Shown here piece after piece: positions 45,110 to 55,694 of a stretch of 64,000 bases of DNA. The stretch comes from Simmondsia chinensis (lineage: Eukaryota; Streptophyta; Magnoliopsida; Caryophyllales; Simmondsiaceae). The translations under genes were made by a program, and so were the position numbers. The first letter of the stretch is position 1, and each line of letters begins with the position of its first letter. The stretch lies in assembly GCA_018398585.1 (NCBI GenBank), contig JAGTTD010000005.1:36520750-36584749 (forward strand), in the 5' to 3' direction. The notes under the pieces were generated by a model. That model did not search any database, was not told where the DNA came from, and saw only the letters and a program-made list of their open reading frames with translations.

Positions 45110-45321
45110 TAAAAACCACATTTATATACGAAGTACAAAATAGATCAATTATATATACATAATATATCCATAATATAACATGAAATGTAACCATGAGGAA
45201 TTTTTAATAAAAAGAAGCATATTTTTTTAATACATGACACCGCCGTATGGCCCGTAGAACGACAGAGGAGAAAAGAGACGGACGAGTTAGACCCCTGTCT
45301 CATAACAGGGCCTAACATAAG

Positions 45322-46326
45322 TGCTGTGTTATTGATCTCTATATAACTTAACTATGACAAATATTATTTTAGTTAAGTATTGTTCAAGTATTATAGATCA
45401 AATAGACAACGGAATACATATTGTATTAGGTATATATTATGTTGAGTGGTATATAATGTAAATATTAATATGTATAAGAGTAAATATAAATTGATTTTAA
45501 ATCAGGTCATTATGGTATTTGACCTTATTGCCCTTACACATATGCTATATTTACCGGTCCATTTGCTTGCCCATGTTTGTACCGTTGCTGCTCAAAGCTT
45601 GCTAGAGAAGCTTCCCAAATCAGGCTTAAATGAGGCGACACGTGTCACCCATCTATTGCCCCTGATTGTGTTTGTTTGGGGATGATCTCCACCGTTGATT
45701 GCCTTGAGATGAACGGCTTAGATGGACCGTGCAGCCTTGCCACGGATTGATTGCCCCATGTGTATATATAGGGACCCTTTTTAGGGTTTCTGTACAACCT
45801 TTCCATTTTTCACTAGTTTTTCCTTTCTTTTCTGCAACCTCGCTCTCTCTCTTCTCCCAGAGGCGATTTGGAGGCGATCTTGTAGATCCGTGGGAGTTAA
45901 GGCTTGCATGTTCAGATCTTGTCATTTTGGAGCTTCGAGAAGCCATTGATGGCTTCTTTGTGAGTTTCTCTCCTCCTTTCTGGTTTATATTTGTACAGTA
46001 AATGTTTCTAACTTAGGAACTTTGAGATCTGGTTGTATTTCATTACTGTCTTGGTGATTTGGTCTGTAATAACTTGAAACTTGACTATAGTAAAGAGACT
46101 TCCCTAGAAATAGGGAGCCGTGGAGTAGGTCCTTATTTAAAGGCTGAACCACGTAAATCTTGGTGTTCTTTGTCGTGTGTGTGTTGATTTTTCATTTGAT
46201 ACTTATTTTACTGCAGTTACAGATTTAGTGTTAGATTTGAAAGTCTATAATTATATTCCCTAAAGTTACTTTAAGATCAAAAGTTTTTTGTTAAAGATCC
46301 AAAGTTTTTGCGACTAAAACTCAACA
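45322..46326 (+). mobile_element. 5' LTR (copia family of 12045-16811) plus primer-binding site
   Basis: Same family as the LTRs at 12045 and 14742: cttaactatga, gttcaagt(a/g)ttatagatcaaa, tagaaatagggagccgtgga and ggctgaaccacgtaaa recur in order. It ends actcaaca at 46326. It is followed by tggtatcagagc (46329-46340), so it is a 5' LTR. The start is 45322 (TGCTG) or 45325 (TGTTA). Confidence 0.85.
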
Positions 46327-46340
46327 AGTGGTATCAGAGC

Positions 46341-48250
46341 TTTGGTTCAGTGTCCATTTGCACGGTGAGCAAGAAAACACAATGAAACAGAACCAGAATG
46401 AGGGTTTAAGTTTGATTGTCTTGTTGTTTTTTTTTTGTCTGGGATTTTCTTGAAAAATTGAGATGTTCTTTATTTCTTAGAGAGAAATAAAAGAACCAAG
46501 AAAATGTTTATAGAAATAGGGTCTGAACCATTTCTTATTTTTTGTGAAATTTTTAGAGTCCAGATTTCCAAATGGGTTTTAACAAGAACGCTTGTTTTGA
46601 GACAATCAGCGAGCTTTTGTTTTTTCGAAAAATCTGATTGTTATTTTTCGGCTACTACTGTGTATGTGGTAGTATGATAAAAGTCCAAAAAAAAGGAAGA
46701 ACATATGTGCGATATGAAAAAAAAAAAAAGGAAAATGTTTAATCACTAGCAGAAATTTAGGTTTGGCTTTACAGTTAGAACTGGGTGCTGGTTCAGACGT
46801 TGGATGCTTTGTTTTGACCTGAATTGAGGACTTTTACTGCCTGTTTTGGATTTAACTAGGTGGTGGGGCGTGCGGGGTAGATGTTTCTTGAGAGATGGTT
46901 GGAGGACAACTATCTTGGGTGTAGAACATTGGATATCCCTAAACGGTTGAGAAAACTTGGTTTTCTTTTGGAACCTTAGAAGTGTCTAATTGGTTATGAA
47001 CTTCTTGAAGTCTTTGGTTGTCTCTAGTCGGGTTGGACTAGTTTCGGAGATGGGTCATTCGGTTTGAGCGTCGGTTTGGGTCTAAAGCTCTGGTTTGTCT
47101 CCTACGTGGTAGTTGAGACGTGTTTTAAGTGTCTTGGTTTTGGGCACTAGATTAGGTGGCCTAGGTAGCATAGATTTCTCGTTGTTGTTTGAACATCCCC
47201 TTGTTTCCTGTTGTGGAAAAGATGTTTATGCTTGAGACTAACGATTTGTCTTGAAGTGAGAAAGCTCTAGGTGCATCTGATTGGTGGAGCGGTTCGGTGC
47301 TAATCACTTATTCGGCCTCGTGTATGGTTGGTTGAGAATCCGGTGTAGATTCTTGTTTTGGTGGAGCGATTTTGGAGTTAAATTGCTTGAGCCTGACCCG
47401 ATTGGTGGTCGGATGGGAGTCCTTGGTTAGGATTCTGTTTTGGTGTTGGTTTTGAACACCCTGGCATGGTGCTGGTGCTACTGTAGTGTGGCTGACTGTG
47501 CTGTTCAGAAATTGAATTATGTGCTTTTTCAATGTTTTGTGTGATTTGTTGTGGACTGTTTCAAGTTGAATTTGTTGCTATTTTGGACTGCATTCATGCT
47601 GATATGTATCTATGTTGCTGTCCATATTGCCATGTACAGATTTTGGGCTATATGTTGTTGTTCATATTGATTTTATACAGTTTGTGGGACTGTTTGTTGC
47701 TGAAATCTGCTATTAGGTGATGAATTTTGTAGAATCTAGTATGATTTTAAATTGTTTTGCTGAATTTCAGCCAAGAGTTGGGAAAACATGATATGATTGT
47801 ACCATATGTGGACTTGTGCTGTCCTGGAGACTTCTATGCCCTCATGATCATTGTTTTATGCCTTCTTTTCTAGTATTGGGAAAAGGGTAAGGTATAGGTT
47901 TAATGTGAACCTTGGATTGACCATTTGTTTGCCATTAAGGTTATGTTTAGGTACCTTATATTTTGAGTAATAGTTATTAAGTTGTTTGCTCATGTTGGAT
48001 TATTGTCATAGATGTTCATGGTGGAGTCTTGTGATGCAATGTATGAATTGATTTGGCTAACTTGAATTCTAGGTGAATTGCATGTTTAGCTTGGATTTCG
48101 TGTTGATATTGTGATAGACTTGATTATCATGATTGTGCCCATGTTGTTGTGTAAGCATGCTTGGTTTCTTGGCGTGAAACTCGTTTTTCGAAATGGCCTC
48201 TATTTTTGAAGGAGTGTTGTGAGTTAATTTCATAAGACCACGATGGAGTT
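46341..48250 (+). mobile_element. non-coding internal retroelement region
   Basis: No gag or pol is readable. Part (47460-47830) is shared with 4410-5215. It ends in a polypurine-like cacgatggagtt next to a second LTR. Confidence 0.5.
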
Positions 48251-49379
48251 TGTTGGATTATGGTCCCATGAAATTTGATATCCACTATAGGATGTAACTG
48301 AGTTATGTAAGTTCATCAGTAATAATAGGCTGCAGCGTCTTGACTAAATAAAAGGTTAAAATTGTTGAAGAATTTCTAATCGGGAAATTAGGATGTCGTT
48401 TATCGGTTTTAGCCACCCGCCTTGTTTAGGCTCGTAGGAGGTAAACTTGTATGATAATATCCTAATTTGGGGAATAGAAATTATAGACAATTTTATTAAT
48501 TTGAAATAAGGTTCTAAAATGGGTAAAATATTTGAAAAATATATTGTATTTTCTTTCGGGTAAAAATAATACCTAGTTTGTTATTATTATCCGTTGGTTA
48601 TTAACCGACCCAGATACCCGTGCCAGCCAGCTGTGTGAGCCGTTAGATCTGTGCCGCATGTCACTATCTGCTCTGTTGGAGGAGCCTGTGCACTGTTGCT
48701 TTATATACTAACAGTGAGATGAGGGGGTTACTTTACAGATTTTGTTCAGAGAGCATTTGAGATGAAGCAAAAATAACAGTGAGCAAAAATGGTGAGACCC
48801 ATGGTGGGGTCTCTGTAGAACGAAATGCAGAGAGAGAGAAAGGAGAAAACATGACGGAAAAAGGGGGCTTTCTAGTGAGAGAAAGTTCAGAGGTGAAAGA
48901 AAGCTCATAGACTGGAGTTGGAGGCTGAAGACGAAGAAGACGGTGGTAAACCTTTGAAGCTCGGGATGCTCGGTTCAAGGCGATGCGTTGTCCCAGATGA
49001 GGTCGTCTTCAACGATACAGCTAGGGTTTGGGGCTCTAGGCTATTCGCTCATGTCGCTCGGTTATGGCTTTTCTCTTGTTCTTTCTTGCTTTAATCTCTG
49101 TATTGGTTTTCGTTTTAGACTTGATGCTCTGTCTGTATTTGTAACTCTAAATTACTGATAGTGGTTTTGACTCCTCTGAAAACGGAGGCCCGTGAAGTAG
49201 GACATCGCTGAGATGCTGAGCCACGTATATCACGTGTTCTTCATTATTCTTCGTCATTTTTCGGTGTTTTTGGTTTATTTCCGCATTATTTCGTTTGTGG
49301 GTTTTCGTTGCTTAGTGCTGGGACAAGATCCTATTTTCGAGTTGAGTTCAGATTTGATTTAGGACCCGAATTCACAACA
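48251..49379 (+). repeat. 3' LTR of a different copia-like family
   Basis: Starts TGTTGGATTATGGTCCCATG after a polypurine tract and ends TTCACAACA. It has a TATA candidate (ctttatatac, about 48700), a GA-rich leader and the motif pair cggaggcccgtgaagtagg and gctgagccacgtata near 49185-49230, the same U5 organisation as the LTR at 45322 but otherwise unlike it. Directly followed by ataag, which also precedes 45322. Confidence 0.6.
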
Positions 49380-49539
49380 ATAAGTTAAGCATGGATCAAA
49401 ATGAGTCTTGATTAGTTTGCAGGTCAGATTGAATCAAGTCAAAACAATTTTGTTTTTTCAACCTGTGGTCAGGTGCACTACAGTAAATAGGTCGACCCAT
49501 CCCCGTGATTGAAGAGACAAACGAGCAACTATAAGAATT

Positions 49540-49757
49540 TTGTAAGCTTAGCTCCGGTCGTCACTGAGCTGGTCCCAGCTTAGCTAATCCATGTAATCAA
49601 GGCTCTACAAGCCGAACCCAATCCTTAAGAAGCTTGGGCACATCAACTCGAAAGAAAATGTACCCCGAGCCTGAGCCTACATTCAAGTTGAACGAAATGA
49701 CTCCGAGCAAAACTTAAGAGCCTTGCAAGTTTAGGCTCAGCTCATTTACACTTCTAT
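49540..49757. repeat. degenerate hAT-like repeat
   Basis: Right end gctcagctcatttacacttc resembles the hAT terminus at 9603 and 15954; the body has GAGCC words. No TSD resolved. Confidence 0.35.
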
Positions 49758-49771
49758 CGCCAATGATAAGA

Positions 49772-50246
49772 AGCCAGACCAATTTGGTTAAGCTGTGGAA
49801 AAGCAGCACTTTTTAGATGAAGTTTCTACAAAAGCAATTTTACAAAAATATTTTCAATATTTTGTTTGGAAAAAATTAGCTTTTGCTTAAAAAGAGACAA
49901 TATTTTTTTTCTACTTTTACTTAAAAGCAGAAAAATGAGCTCTATTTATTTTTAAAAGAACTTCTTTCAAGTCAAAAGTAACATTCTTAGTGCCCCAAGG
50001 GCTCCCGCCTAAGCAGGGTCTCAGGGAATAGATGTACACAGCCTTCCCCCTTCAAAGTGCTACTCTGAAGAGATACTATTTTCGAGAACCCCCCACCAAG
50101 TGCTGCAATACAAGGACTTCTCAGAATGTCACCCATTTTGGTACTACTCTCACCCATCTTAGTACTTCTTATCAGGTCAAACACCCTCAAATCTTAAAAA
50201 AAAGACCTTTTTCAAGAAAAAAAAAACTTGGCCAAACTGACCATAC
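49772..50246. mobile_element. MITE family C, copy 1, interrupted by a SINE
   Basis: Shares with 50690-50985 the words aaagcaattttacaaaa, tacttaaaagcagaaa and an end cttggccaaact. A SINE occupies 49989-50163. Confidence 0.55.
49989..50163 (-). mobile_element. 5S-rRNA-derived SINE, truncated and diverged
   Basis: Minus strand: GAGAGTAGTACCAAAATGGGTGAC (mid 5S), then GAAGTCCTTGTATTGCAGC and the LINE-like tail to CCTTGGGGCACT. The short repeat tcttagt at both ends may be the TSD. Confidence 0.72.
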
Positions 50247-50689
50247 CAATAATTGGTTGTCCATTCTAATTGCAAAGGTTATCCAACGTGACCGTAAGGA
50301 AGGTCTTCATGGAAATAAATGCAGGGCTGGTACTGAATTCTTAGGGGCTTAAAGTAAGTTTGATCAGTAAGCCTCTTTTTTAATCACCAAGTGTTCAAGC
50401 CATCTTAAGCATATTGAGTTAATCTACTTTGTATTGTAGCATCAGCTAATATGTGGGTCATATAAGTTACACATGTATATAGCCGTTTACAATGCATTTT
50501 CCGATCATAGATGGAGATATACAGTAAAAAGACAGATAAAATAATTAATTTTCAAAACAAGGTCCTTAACAAATAGGGGTAGGGGTTCTTAAACACTACT
50601 TTTGGTTCTTGGAATCACGATTGGCCTTGAGTATGTGCCCCAAGTCGAGTAGTCTAATGGGTCATTATCCGATAATGTTTTGTTAGACT

Positions 50690-50985
50690 ACGAGCCTATA
50701 TAACCAAACTGTGAAAAAACTATTTTTTAGAAGCACTTTTTTTTTTTTTACAAAATTGCTTTTGTTAAAAATGCTTTCAACATGGGTATTTTTGTTCCAA
50801 AACTTTTTCGTGTTTGCTTCCATTTCTGCTATAAAGAAGAATCAATATTCGTCTCCTTCTGCTTAAAAGCAAAAACAAAAAATAGCTTATGATTTTATTT
50901 AAAAGCACGTTCTTCCCGGCCAAACACAATCAAATCCTAAAAAACAATTTCTTCCGAAAAAGAAACTTGCCCAAACAGGCCGTAA
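50690..50985. mobile_element. MITE family C, copy 2
   Basis: From ataaccaaactgtgaaaaaa to cttgcccaaacaggcc, with inverted aaaagca/tgctttt words inside. Non-coding. Confidence 0.5.
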
Positions 50986-51289
50986 AAAGCTTATGATGAA
51001 AGGTCAAGTAAATGTATATGCAACTATCAAACAAATTAGAAGCAAAAGAAACACAAGACAATTAGAACAGAATGAACACAAACGGATTAAATATATAAAG
51101 CATATTACTAATCAAAACTCAACATTGGGGCAAAGAAGAAGAAAAGAAACGAAGAACGAGCAAATTGAAACCGCCAAATAGTTTGAAATTCCTAGGGCAA
51201 TACAAAATCCGCAATAACTCATACGAAGTACAAGGATAGATGGAACGTACAGTGAGTCATAGAACGAGATCTGGATGTATTCTCTCCCC

Positions 51290-52841
51290 TCATTCGTCGC
51301 CTGCATCTTTATGCTTCTTTTTCTTCTTCTCCTTCTTCTTCTCGCTTTTGCTTGTTTCATCACCGTTATCGGTTTTACCCGTGTTGGGTACATCATCACC
51401 AGTTTCAGCGTCTTCGCTCTTCTTCTTCTTCTTTTTCTTCTTTTCTGATTTCTCCTCGTCAGACGCCCCCGTTTCCTCCTTATCCTTCTTTTTCTTCTCC
51501 TTCTTTGACTTCTCTACATCGGGAGTTTCAGCTTCCGAACTGTCTTTCTTCTTCTTTTTCTTCTCTTTCTTCTCACCACCAGCATCTGCCTCTTTCTCAC
51601 TCTCGTCTTTCGGTTTCTTCAAATCAACCATTTCCTCCACAGTTTCAACCTTTATTTTCTTCGCAACGATTGCCACAGAATCACTTTCGTCTTCCTCCAA
51701 TTTTCTTTTCTTACCGTCACCATCTTTCTCATCCTTGTGTTTCTTTTTCTTTTCCTTCTTTTCTTCTACCAATACAACGGCCTCGGACTCGGCCTTTACT
51801 GGCTCAGCTGCAGCAGCGGCACTAGCCACCATAGAATCTCCACCGGTGGGTAAGATCACATTCCTCATCCACTCAGCTGGAGTTTTCTCATTCGCCTTTC
51901 CATGCTTATCCAATTTTCCTTCCGAAATCAATTTCTTTTTCATTGATGCTCGAGGACCCAATCCCCATTTCCTCGGATAAGTGTCTCGGTCCATAACAAC
52001 CCTCTTGATCTTCGCAACCACCCCATGATCACAAGTCGCCATAACGGCGGTGGTCATCTCGGCGATACCTAATGCAATCGCCTCTCCCTTTGTAGTCATC
52101 AAAACGACCTCTTCTCCAACCTCGATGTCATTCTCAAACCGAAGTAACCCAGGAATCATCAACTTCGCACCATAGCAAATAGCATTTACTGCAGAATCCT
52201 TAATGACCAACCTCTTATAACTTGTTAAAAGAACTTCCAATGGCATGATGACCCTCCTTAAGTAACTCTCGTCTCGATAGTTATCATACAACCATTGAGC
52301 ATCCATCACATCATGCATTGTTACCATGTTATCCTTCTCACCCATGATCCCAGATCGAACTCTCCTTAGCTCTTGCATATGGCCTCCAACACCGAGCAAG
52401 AGCCCCAAATGAACACACATTGTTCTAACATACGTGCCTGCCTCACAACTAATCCAGAAAACAACCAAATGCCGATCTGGGTCATACTCAAGTAACTTGC
52501 TTTCATATATGGTTCTTATTCTAAGCTGTCTCTTAACAGCAGAAATCAAAGGCGGTCGCTGAAATACTGCACCCGTCAGTGTTTCTAGTGCCCTCGCTAC
52601 CTTGGCAACATCGGGCACAGCAGAATGCAGTCTTGCAACACAAACATACTCTTTTCCAGCACCTTGTTGAGATTTGACCAACCGTGTTGCCCGATCAATA
52701 CAAACAATCAAGTTACCAGTGACCTTGGGATCCAAAGTACCACTGTGACCGGTTTTCTCCACCCTCAAAATGCGTTTAATCCAAGCAACAACTTCATGGG
52801 ATGATGGATTTGCCGGTTTATCCAAGTTTATGACTCCATAC
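51290..52841 (-). CDS. CBF5: CBF5/dyskerin, exon 2 (catalytic, PUA, Lys-rich tail)
   Basis: Catalytic subunit of the H/ACA small nucleolar ribonucleoprotein, which converts chosen uridines of rRNA and snRNA to pseudouridine in the nucleolus and Cajal bodies. The exon encodes residues 97-613. The TruB-type domain starts at [17 protein letters not shown]; catalytic Asp134 lies in [26 protein letters not shown] and [12 protein letters not shown] follow. The PUA RNA-binding domain is about residues 305-380 ([18 protein letters not shown]). The last 170 residues are KKE/KKD repeats, the nucleolar-type tail, longer than I recall for Arabidopsis (about 565 aa in all). The acceptor AG is at 52843-52842; the first G of the exon completes Arg97. 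The apparent ATG at 52972 lies in the intron and is not the start. Confidence 0.96.
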
Positions 52842-53690
52842 CTAATCATACCCAAAAAATGAGAGCAAAAATCAATATATTTCTGAACTAAAACATTACT
52901 ACAAATTATTCTAGCTCCTTGAGTTGTCCTTAGCAAATTTTTTACGACATATGAAGGTACAAAACTGCCCAAAGCAGGGCCACCAACAATTGGGGGAGGA
53001 AGAAATGAGCTTCGAACCCAAAACCTTATACTTGAGGGATGGATAAACCACTACACTGACCCAACAATCCAATTGTCATCTGCATTTATCACTTCATAGG
53101 TCAACAACAAAAATAAGAAGAAAAATAAACCAATAGATTTTTTAAAGATGATATGAAAGCATAATCAATAAGACTTCGTATTAGACAGAGCTCACGGGTT
53201 TAAGTCTGGTTTCTCTCATCCTCCAAAGGATAATCCTTTATTAAAAAACAATAGCACTTAGACAAACGCGGCAACAGCACCAACAACAAACCCAGTGCCT
53301 GAAAAGCTCCTGTAAAGAAGGGATCTGGGGGGTGAAATGTCCATAGCCTTAAATATCCGTAGCCTTACTCCTGCGGGGTGCTATTTGAAGGGAGGCTATT
53401 TCCGAAGGCTACTTAGACAAGTGCAATTAAAGAAAACAAAAACTAGCAATATATGTAAGGGAGACAATATCCTTCAAATTTCAAGGAAAATGTGCAAAGT
53501 TTATGGCTATTAACACAGATGAAGCTAATTCATAGCAACAGTAAACAGAGAAGCAGATACAGAGTTACTTTAGTTTGAAAATAAATGAAAAACTTGTATT
53601 TCAAGGGACAAATGCTCAAAATTTTACGCTAACATCAGAGAACAAACCAATCAAAAACCCTAATTTCAAACACAGAAAGTGAAAATCAAC
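52842..53690 (-). other. CBF5: CBF5 intron, 849 bp
   Basis: Bounded by GT (53690-53689) and AG (52843-52842) on the minus strand. It carries a 145-bp RTE LINE tail fragment at 53266-53410 and otherwise T/A-rich intron sequence. I see no snoRNA-like box elements, though I cannot exclude an H/ACA RNA by eye. Confidence 0.9.
53266..53410 (-). mobile_element. RTE LINE/SINE tail fragment in the CBF5 intron
   Basis: Flanked by the 10-bp repeat acttagacaa (53256-53265, 53411-53420). Minus strand matches the LINE/SINE 3' part from CGGAAATAGCCTCCCTTC to CACTGGGTTTGTTGTTGG. No 5S head, so it may be a very short LINE copy or a truncated SINE. Confidence 0.8.
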
Positions 53691-53980
53691 CTTATATGCT
53701 CAGCAAGGGGCCGTTTGAGAGGCGAAAAACCAGAGGGAAGAGGAGTATAATGCCCCGTTCGAACATTAAGCCGATCATAATTCTTAAGAAGAATCGGCCA
53801 CTGAGAAGTATCAATAGAGGGAGTAAAACTCTGCGGTTTGATAAGGAAATCACCGGATTGAGTGTCGTTTCCGTTGTCGAGGCCTGTCGTTTTAGTGTTA
53901 TCTTCCGTTTCGTCCTTGTTCTTGCTCTTGCTCTTGCTCTTATGCTTCTTCTCAGAGCGAGGAGCTTCGAGGTCGGCCAT
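53691..53980 (-). CDS. CBF5: CBF5/dyskerin, exon 1 (DKCLD N-terminal region)
   Basis: 96 codons and two bases from the ATG at 53980. A Lys/Ser-rich start ([15 protein letters not shown]) is followed by the dyskerin-like N-terminal domain: [49 protein letters not shown]. The exon ends in AG before the donor GTTGAT (53690-53685 on minus); AG plus the G of exon 2 makes Arg97. Joined length is 613 codons plus stop, in frame. Every expected plant CBF5 segment is present and no damage is seen, so this is a functional gene. Confidence 0.96.
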
Positions 53981-53983
53981 GGC

Positions 53984-54082
53984 GTTAGGGTTAGCGTTAG
54001 GGTTAGGGTTTTGGGGTGAGAAAGTGGCGGGGAGAGAGAGAGAGAGAGAGAGAGAAGGGGGCCGATTTGGGGTTTAGGGTTT
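53984..54082 (-). promoter_or_regulatory. CBF5 leader/promoter: telo-boxes and CT tract
   Basis: On the minus strand the leader has AAACCCTAAA (complement of 54073-54082), a CT tract (GA on plus, 54032-54054) and a run of CCCTAA-type repeats ending just before the ATG (53984-54012). Telo-box AAACCCTAA motifs are known in promoters of plant ribosome-biogenesis and translation genes, which matches the product's job. Confidence 0.75.
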
Positions 54083-54156
54083 ATAACGTGTTATGTGTGA
54101 GCGAGTGAAAGGGTATCAAGTGGCTTTACTCTCCTATCAATTTTTTTTTTTTTTTT

Positions 54157-54504
54157 GGGTTATTTACCTTAAATGTTTCTGTATTTTATTAATTTAATCT
54201 TTATATTTTAATTATATTAATTTAGTTCCTAAATAATTTAAAATGTATTAATATAGTCTTTTGGTCAAATTTAAGTTAAGTTAATGCGGTAGTTTTGAAT
54301 AGTAAAACTATGTTAGATGCAAATAACTTATTATAAATTTATCCGTTTACTCAACTTAACACAATTAGTGACCGAATTATTAAAATTTTATTAAAATCTT
54401 AATATAAAATTTTCTTTAAGGACTAAATTGATATATTTTGAATTATATAGAAACTAAATTGACACAATGGACAAAATACAGAGACTTTTGGCGTAAATAA
54501 TCCT
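54157..54504. mobile_element. MITE family A, copy 6, upstream of CBF5
   Basis: Ends gggttatttaccttaaatg and ttggcgtaaataatcc, set between T runs so the TSD is uninformative. It begins about 175 bp upstream of the CBF5 start codon and may lie in the promoter. Confidence 0.75.
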
Positions 54505-55010
54505 TTTTTTTTATGATAACATTCATAGAGATCCTGCCAACTATTAGTTAAAATTAGGCTTCATTTGGTTGCTACGTTAATTAAATTTTCGCACGAAGTT
54601 GCATTTCATGAAAATTCAATTTTTAGGTTAATTTCCCATGAAGCAGATAAAAACGTTTGTTGCTAAGATGAGAAATATAACTTTCTTGGTGATATTAGTT
54701 AAAAACAAAGAATTAAAACTTACGTAGAAGAAGTTAGGCAAAAAATCCGTACTTTTCGCATACCAAACGAGCCTTAAACTGACTCCTAAATTTTCAATTT
54801 CATCAAAGACCTTTTTTTTTTTTTTGGTAATCATCAAAGACATCTTTGAGCTTTTAACTAAAATCAATTTGTTCCCCCAACTTATATCAAAGACATCCAA
54901 GACAATTAAAAAATTTCACATAAAATTTGATTAAGATATCTTTAGATTTGATGATATAATTTTCAGATGTCTTGAGGTTTCAAAATATTTTTACAATAAC
55001 TTAAACTTTG
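54505..55010. other. no feature recognised
   Basis: AT-rich DNA between the MITE and the copia; no supported gene. Confidence 0.35.
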
Positions 55011-55015
55011 GTAAC

Positions 55016-55412
55016 TGTGAGGAAATGCAGAATTCTATGTACTTAATACGAATCAAATACGAGGACAAACGAGGACAAAAGAGAACGAAAACAAGAACAT
55101 AATGATTTACGTGGAAACCCCTCTTCAAACGAGAGGGGAGAAAACCACGGGCGGAAATGGAGACTTTTATTGATTTGAGAATAGAAGAATTACAATTCAC
55201 TTTTCTCTATTTGAATTGGATACGTAACACATGAAACCTAGGGTTGTACTTATAGCCCCGTGAAAAATAGACTCCCGATCGATCGGTGGACCCTCTAGAC
55301 GTGGGATTCGTCTACGTATATTACTCGATCGATCAGTCTCTTCTACCGATCGATCGAGGTACTCCCTGCTTGCCTCCACTTAGAACTAAGAATTTGAGGC
55401 ATATTCCTAACA
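55016..55412 (-). repeat. 3' LTR
   Basis: Minus start TGTTAGGAATATGCCTC, end TTTCCTCACA; 397 bp; three CGATCGATC-type palindromes (55278-55365). Confidence 0.88.
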
Positions 55413-55694
55413 AATCTTCACGTTGACTCAAATTCAATCACCAAAATAAAATATCTCCACCTTCTCTAATAACACCCCACAACGAGGGTTGACAAACTGA
55501 AACCGAGAGCCCAACCAAGTTCGAGCCATGCTCAAATTTCCTGCCGGGAAGAACTTTAGTGAACATGTTTGCTAGATTATCTTCAGTACCAATCTTCTTC
55601 AACTCCACCTTCCGCTCATCTATCAGATCTCAAATAAAATGATGCTTGACATCAATGTGCTTCGTCTTATCATGATACGTCATCTGATCTTTAG

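Noticed and set aside
44812..45162. 116-codon frame with repeated VLCLIIKFRRLFYKI
   Set aside because: The repeats come from the 62-bp tandem units in an inverted-repeat element; there is no protein family behind them.
51240..51980. Long plus-strand open frame rich in Ser and Phe
   Set aside because: It is the antisense shadow of the lysine-rich CBF5 tail (AAG codons read backwards as CTT/TTC).
52842..52972. Alternative CBF5 start at the ATG at 52972
   Set aside because: The extension has no similarity to CBF5 and lies upstream of a clean splice acceptor; exon 1 at 53691-53980 supplies the known N-terminal domain in frame.
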